Positions 33,069-36,274 of a stretch of 36,274 nucleotides of DNA are shown here, one piece after another. The stretch comes from a virus, in the IMG/VR virus record IMGVR_UViG_3300036826_000250, positions 1-36,274 of that record; one strand, 5' to 3'. Numbering within the stretch: position 1 is the first letter of the stretch; each line of letters starts with the position of its first letter. Both the position numbers and the translations under genes were made by a program. Under the pieces are notes generated by a model that was not told the origin of the DNA, searched no databases, and saw only the letters and a list, made by a program, of their open reading frames with translations.

Positions 33069-34171
33069 GTCACGCGCTCCTCGTCGGGCTCGGCGGGCCC
33101 CGTGTAGGCGAACGTCGCGTTCGGGCGGCCGCCGAAGTACCCGTACATGTTCTTCCGCGGCGTCGTCCAGTTGGGCGTCGACCAGATCCCCGGGCGCTTG
33201 ATGCACGCCCAGTGGGGCGAGCGCTCGAACGACCGAATCAGCGCCGGGTGCGCCGGATAGGTGTGGACGCGGAGCCCGCGCGTCTTGTACGCGGCGCCGA
33301 GCGCCTCGATCAGGATGAGGGCGAGCCCGAGCCCTTGCCAATCGGGGAGCGTCACGAGTCGAGAGCACCCCCACACGTCGGCGACCTTCGGATGGGGGCG
33401 GTACATCATCGCGGCGAAGGACGCGGGCTGCCCGTCGACGGCGAGCACGTAGCATTTCGCCCCGTGATGGAGCGACGCCGTCAGATAGTGAAAGCGACGA
33501 AACAGGTCCCAGGCGGCGTAGGGCACCCGGGCCACTTCGACGCCGAGCCGGGGGCGGGGTTGAACCGCCCTCCGGGTGAACGTCATGGTGGCGGGCTCGA
33601 GGAGCCAGTCGGGCTGGAGCCAGTCGATCACGTCGTAGTGGCACGTCGCCGCCACGAACTGCCGCCCGGGCGTCCGGCGGATCGCCTTCTGCACGGCGTG
33701 AGCGCCGATCTTCGCCACCTGGCGGTCGACGACCGAGGTGAATTCGTCGACGACGATGGGCCGGTCGGCGGGCGTCTCGACCAGCCGCCGCGCCAGCTCC
33801 ACCCGGAAGCGCTCGCCGTTCGACAGGACCCGGTACGGGCGCATCCAGGCGGGAATGGTGTTGAAGCCGACCGCTTGGCAGACCGCGCTGATCTCGTCCA
33901 TCGTGAGCGTCTTGGCGAAATCGTCCACGACCGCGGGCGCGGTCCACGCGTATTCGGTGGGCGCGCCGAAGCATTCGCGGAGGAGCGTCGATTTGCCCGA
34001 CCCGGACGGCCCGACCAGGAGCCCGATCTGCCAGGGCGCGGCCTCCACGGGCGCGTCGCCGTGCCAATCGAGGCGACTCTTGACGACGAGCGGGACATCG
34101 AACATCGCCGACAGTTGCTTGACGCGCGGCGACGTGGACAGATCGGTCTCGACGGCGACGTCGATCTTCAA
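33011..34171 (-). CDS. ABC-type ATPase fused to a GNAT acetyltransferase (386 aa)
   Basis: I place the start at TTG 34171, which overlaps the preceding TGA (TTGA) and follows AAGGA at about 9 bases. Residues 1-200 are an ABC ATPase: Walker A GPSGSGKST at 54-62, signature LSNGERFRVELARRL at 116-130, Walker B PIVVDEFTSVVDR at 138-150 with the catalytic Glu143, and the switch His178 in ATCHYD. No membrane domain is present, so it is not a transporter subunit. Residues about 205-355 are a GNAT fold with motif A RLVTLPDWQGLGLALILIEA at 271-290. Acetyl-CoA-dependent modification powered or gated by the ATPase is possible. The target is unknown. The genes around it are ParB- and RusA-like. Confidence 0.93.
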   Translation of the reverse strand: MKIDVAVETDLSTSPRVKQLSAMFDVPLVVKSRLDWHGDAPVEAAPWQIGLLVGPSGSGKSTLLRECFGAPTEYAWTAPAVVDDFAKTLTMDEISAVCQAVGFNTIPAWMRPYRVLSNGERFRVELARRLVETPADRPIVVDEFTSVVDRQVAKIGAHAVQKAIRRTPGRQFVAATCHYDVIDWLQPDWLLEPATMTFTRRAVQPRPRLGVEVARVPYAAWDLFRRFHYLTASLHHGAKCYVLAVDGQPASFAAMMYRPHPKVADVWGCSRLVTLPDWQGLGLALILIEALGAAYKTRGLRVHTYPAHPALIRSFERSPHWACIKRPGIWSTPNWTTPRKNMYGYFGGRPNATFAYTGPAEPDEERVTCLLRGTGSPSTSSAATRR

Positions 34172-34635
34172 ATCGTCCCGTCCTTGCCGAAGTCCGGCAG
34201 CCCGTCGCCGGCGGGATCGAGGCACGCCCAGAGATGCAGACAGAACTCGTGGAGGTTCACGTGCCGATCGGCGCGCGGGAAGACCTGGACGGCCTGGCGC
34301 TGATCGCCGACGAAGACGCGCTTCACGTCGGCGACGTCGGCGTAGGAGGGAATGTACTTCCGCCGGCTGACCGAGACGTGGAGCCAGAGCCGGCCCTCCG
34401 GGACGCCGTCCATCGCGTGGCGGGCGACGGTGCCGATCACGCGCCGCCCGTCGACGTGCTCGAACGTGCGGAGGCCGTCCAACCCCGCCGCCTGGAGATC
34501 CCCCCGGCGCGTCGCGCGCCACCCGTGCGGGAGCCGGAGGGCGTCCGCCCAGGCGGCGGTCTCGCGGGCCGCCTCGATGTACTCGACCTCGCTGCACAGC
34601 GGAATATGGGCGATCAGATGATGAGCGCCTTGCAT
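34168..34635 (-). CDS. DUF7694-like protein (155 aa)
   Basis: ATG 34635 lies 22 bases inside the ParB-like gene. The C-terminal half is the recognisable part: RLWLHVSVSRRKYIPSYADV at about 83-102, then DVKRVFVGDQRQAVQVFPRA, HVNLHEFCLHLWACLDPAGD and LPDFGKDGTI. The pattern WLHVSxSRxxxxPSxxD, Q-x-hxP, YVNxHxxxxHLW recurs in a phage family that I remember as DUF7694. The N-terminal half has a helix AARETAAWADALRLPHGWRA. Function unknown. It is coupled to the ABC-GNAT gene by TTGA, hinting at joint action. Confidence 0.88.
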   Translation of the reverse strand: MQGAHHLIAHIPLCSEVEYIEAARETAAWADALRLPHGWRATRRGDLQAAGLDGLRTFEHVDGRRVIGTVARHAMDGVPEGRLWLHVSVSRRKYIPSYADVADVKRVFVGDQRQAVQVFPRADRHVNLHEFCLHLWACLDPAGDGLPDFGKDGTI

Positions 34636-35240
34636 GGCAACCCCTCCTGGGCGAACCGCGCGAGGAGTTCGGCTTGGTGCGCCTCGTCGCGGCATTCGAG
34701 AATCACTTGATAGACGCGCGTGATGGACAAATCGGCGGGCGGCCCCGGCCCCGCGAGCCGTTTGAGGAGCGCGTCGACGTCCTCGCCGTCATACCCGACG
34801 CCCTGGAGCGCGTTCGCCTGGGCGAGCTCGCCGAGCATCGTCGCGAGGAGCGCCTCGTCCTGCCAGCCGCCGAGCGTGGTCAGCCGATTGTCGGCAATCA
34901 AAAAGGCTTCGGCTTCCTGCTCGGTGGCGAACGCGACGCCGGTCAGGACCGGCACGAACCATCGGCCCTCGGGGTCCACGCGGATGCGGGCGGGCGCGGG
35001 TTTGCCGGTGGCGCGGCGCTGGAGCAACGCCTCCAGGCGCCCGTGACCCGCCACGAGTCGCTGCGTGGCGTCGTCCAACACGAGCGGCGTCACGAACCCG
35101 AACCGGTCGAGCGACGCGTGGAGCGCCCCGAGATCGTGCCCTTTCGGGTTGCGCGGCCACGCGGCGAGCGTGTCGACGTCCCGGTATTCCAGATGCACGC
35201 CGTCGGGCGCGGGCGCGGCGGGCGGTTTCTTCTTCGCCAT
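34614..35240 (-). CDS. ParB/Srx-domain protein (208 aa)
   Basis: ATG 35240 shares its first base with the stop of the RusA-like gene (TGATG). The ParB N-terminal domain spans residues about 15-120: LEYRDVDTLAAWPRNPKGHD, SLDRFGFVTPLVLDDATQRL and the nucleotide-binding motif VAGHGRLEAL at 63-72, then EAEAFLIADNRLTTLGGW. The C-terminal part ends in VYQVILECRDEAHQAELLAR, an extension common in phage members. In this family the domain binds CTP or ATP. Phage versions occur near DNA methylases, terminases or recombination genes. Partition is unlikely without ParA. Confidence 0.93.
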   Translation of the reverse strand: MAKKKPPAAPAPDGVHLEYRDVDTLAAWPRNPKGHDLGALHASLDRFGFVTPLVLDDATQRLVAGHGRLEALLQRRATGKPAPARIRVDPEGRWFVPVLTGVAFATEQEAEAFLIADNRLTTLGGWQDEALLATMLGELAQANALQGVGYDGEDVDALLKRLAGPGPPADLSITRVYQVILECRDEAHQAELLARFAQEGLPCKALII

Positions 35241-35713
35241 CAGGCGGGCTCCTCCACGAGGGCGACGCGGATGGTCACGCCGCGCCGCCCGTCGACGATT
35301 TGGGTGTAGGTGAACACGTGCCGCTCGACGTCCGCGTCGTCGGCGATCACCCGCGCGTCGATCAGACCGTCGACGATGGGCTTGCACGCCGCGCGGAGGT
35401 TGTCGTGCGAATCGAACCGCCGCATCACGTGGGCGCGGAGATCAATGCGCTTCGCCGCGCGGCGGTTCACGATGCGCCACCGGAGCCCGCGCGGGTCGAG
35501 GCACGCCCCCCAGACGGACACCTTGGTCGCCTCGCGCTGTCGCGCGACGCGCGCCGCCGTCATCGTCCAATGGGCGCGCGTGTTCAACGGGTTGACGAGC
35601 GTGGTGCTGACGAACAGGCAGAAATGCCGATCGGTGACCTCGAGCGGCGGGTCGGGCAGGATCGGCAGGATCCGCCCGCGCCGTCCGGGATGGATCGCCG
35701 CGCGGCGGCTCAC
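35240..35713 (-). CDS. RusA-like Holliday junction resolvase (157 aa)
   Basis: I place the start at GTG 35713; GTG 35749 in the same frame would add 12 residues. The RusA pattern is clear: LFVSTTLVNPLNTRAHWTM at 34-52, then the acidic active-site region RRFDSHDNLRAACKPIVDGL at 99-118 and DARVIADDADVERH at 119-132. Asp101, Asp104, Asp115 and Asp126 are candidate metal ligands. The enzyme cuts four-way junctions, clearing branched DNA before packaging. Beside the ParB-like gene, it belongs to the recombination block. Length is slightly above the usual 120. Confidence 0.92.
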   Translation of the reverse strand: MSRRAAIHPGRRGRILPILPDPPLEVTDRHFCLFVSTTLVNPLNTRAHWTMTAARVARQREATKVSVWGACLDPRGLRWRIVNRRAAKRIDLRAHVMRRFDSHDNLRAACKPIVDGLIDARVIADDADVERHVFTYTQIVDGRRGVTIRVALVEEPA

Positions 35714-35832
35714 GGCCCGGGCCGTCCGTGGGGCTCGTTCGCATGACACGTGCGCGGCATGGCGCGTCTCCCGTCGCGCGCCGCCGACGGGGCGAGACAC
35801 GCCCCGGCGACGACGCGGGTGACGTGGCGGAG
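35714..35832. other. Short gap with no convincing gene
   Basis: An ATG at 35760 with a good GGGAG at 7 bases opens a 16-codon frame whose TGA overlaps the GTG 35713 start (GTGA). It could be a leader that couples translation to the resolvase. Otherwise nothing is visible. Confidence 0.3.
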
Positions 35833-36273
35833 TTATTTCGGGGCGGCGTCGCGCGTCGCCTTGGCCTTCAAGAGTTTCGGAATGTCGACGCCGAGCGTCT
35901 TCTTCGCCTCGGTCGGGAACGTCCGATGCGCTCCGTAGCTTTGCACGGCGCCCATCAGGGCGAGGAACGCCACGTGGCGCACGAGCGCGTCCGATGACGT
36001 CCCGCGCGGGACGAGTTTCCCGGCGAGCGTGGCCAGTTTCGGCTCCATTCGGCCGGCGACGTCGTGGATCACGAGCTCGGCGAGCGTCCGCATCGGGAGT
36101 GTCCGCACGCGGGCCGCGAGCGTCGCCAGGATCGTCGGGCGCGCCTGGTCCCACGCCTGGCGCGCCGCCTCGTCCGCGTGCGCCCGCCGTTCGTATTCCG
36201 CGCGTTCGGCCCCGGCGCGCGCGACGTTCACGCCCGTCGTGGCCGTCGCGCGCGCCTGCGCCGCCTTCTGGGA
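35833..36273 (-). CDS. Partial protein, C-terminal part (unknown)
   Basis: The frame is open to the window edge. A GTG at 36231 could start a 132-aa product, but coding-quality codons continue upstream (QKAAQARATATTGVNVARAG), so this is probably the end of a longer protein. The sequence is helical and charged: RAEYERRAHADEAARQAWDQ, ILATLAARVRTLPMRTLAEL, then HVAFLALMGAVQSYGAHRTF and a basic end. The Ala/Arg/Glu-rich linker followed by a helical bundle resembles the C-terminal region of some ParB-like proteins, but no motif decides it. Confidence 0.75.
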   Translation of the reverse strand, partial: SQKAAQARATATTGVNVARAGAERAEYERRAHADEAARQAWDQARPTILATLAARVRTLPMRTLAELVIHDVAGRMEPKLATLAGKLVPRGTSSDALVRHVAFLALMGAVQSYGAHRTFPTEAKKTLGVDIPKLLKAKATRDAAPK

Positions 36274-36274
36274 T

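Noticed and set aside
34614-35240. Plasmid-type ParABS partition locus
   Set aside because: There is a ParB domain but no ParA ATPase and no parS-like repeat nearby; phage ParB-domain proteins commonly have other roles.

Overview
The window is a piece of the genome of a tailed double-stranded DNA phage, or of a prophage. About 62 genes can be supported and all of them read on the minus strand, so transcription runs from position 36274 towards 1. G+C is roughly 70 percent with a strong preference for G or C at third codon positions. Genes are tightly packed, many joined by TGATG or ATGA stop/start overlaps. Large terminase, DUF4055-type portal, P22-like coat protein, scaffold, HK97 gp10-like protein, tail tube, tape measure and distal tail proteins are present and no tail sheath was seen, which fits a long non-contractile (siphovirus) tail. 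The host is not shown. It is presumably a high-GC bacterium, and lipoprotein and Sec-type signal peptides on three phage genes imply products sent to the host envelope. No lysis gene, integrase, repressor, DNA polymerase, tRNA or CRISPR array was recognised, so the genome continues outside the window.

Region A (36274 to about 32420) is a nucleic-acid block: the end of an unidentified protein, a RusA-like Holliday junction resolvase, a ParB-domain protein, a DUF7694-like protein, an ABC-type ATPase fused to a GNAT acetyltransferase, and three small proteins. Region B (32419 to 31716) is about 700 bases without a convincing gene. It has a dip in G+C, a candidate minus-strand promoter near 32252-32281 and two hairpins. 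Region C (31715 to 22396) is a long operon of mostly small proteins, many with zinc-knuckle cysteine pairs. At its centre is a module with a Walker-permuted AAA+ ATPase, a DUF1257-like protein, a DUF2997-like protein with a His-rich tail and a 337-aa DUF3150-like protein, interrupted by an HNH endonuclease. It also carries a lipoprotein, a secreted protein and a YkgJ-type cysteine-cluster protein. A textbook intrinsic terminator at 22311-22364 closes it.

Region D (22298 to 1) is the packaging and structural operon. A Zn-ribbon protein is followed by a 393-base intergenic region with repeated motifs, then small and large terminase, small proteins (one exported), the DUF4055 portal, a Mu gpF-like minor head protein interrupted by an Ala1 intein, scaffold, coat protein, head-tail connectors, tail terminator, a Com-like zinc finger, tail tube, tail surface proteins (including an 849-aa protein with 16 copies of a 20-residue repeat), two tail-assembly genes, the tape measure, a distal tail protein and the start of another tail protein.

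Points most worth following: the permuted AAA+ and its partner genes, the ABC-GNAT fusion, the Ala1 intein with Ser before its terminal Asn, a small gene split by an in-frame TGA, a zinc-ribbon reading frame with no standard start codon, and the repeat-bearing region before the small terminase.
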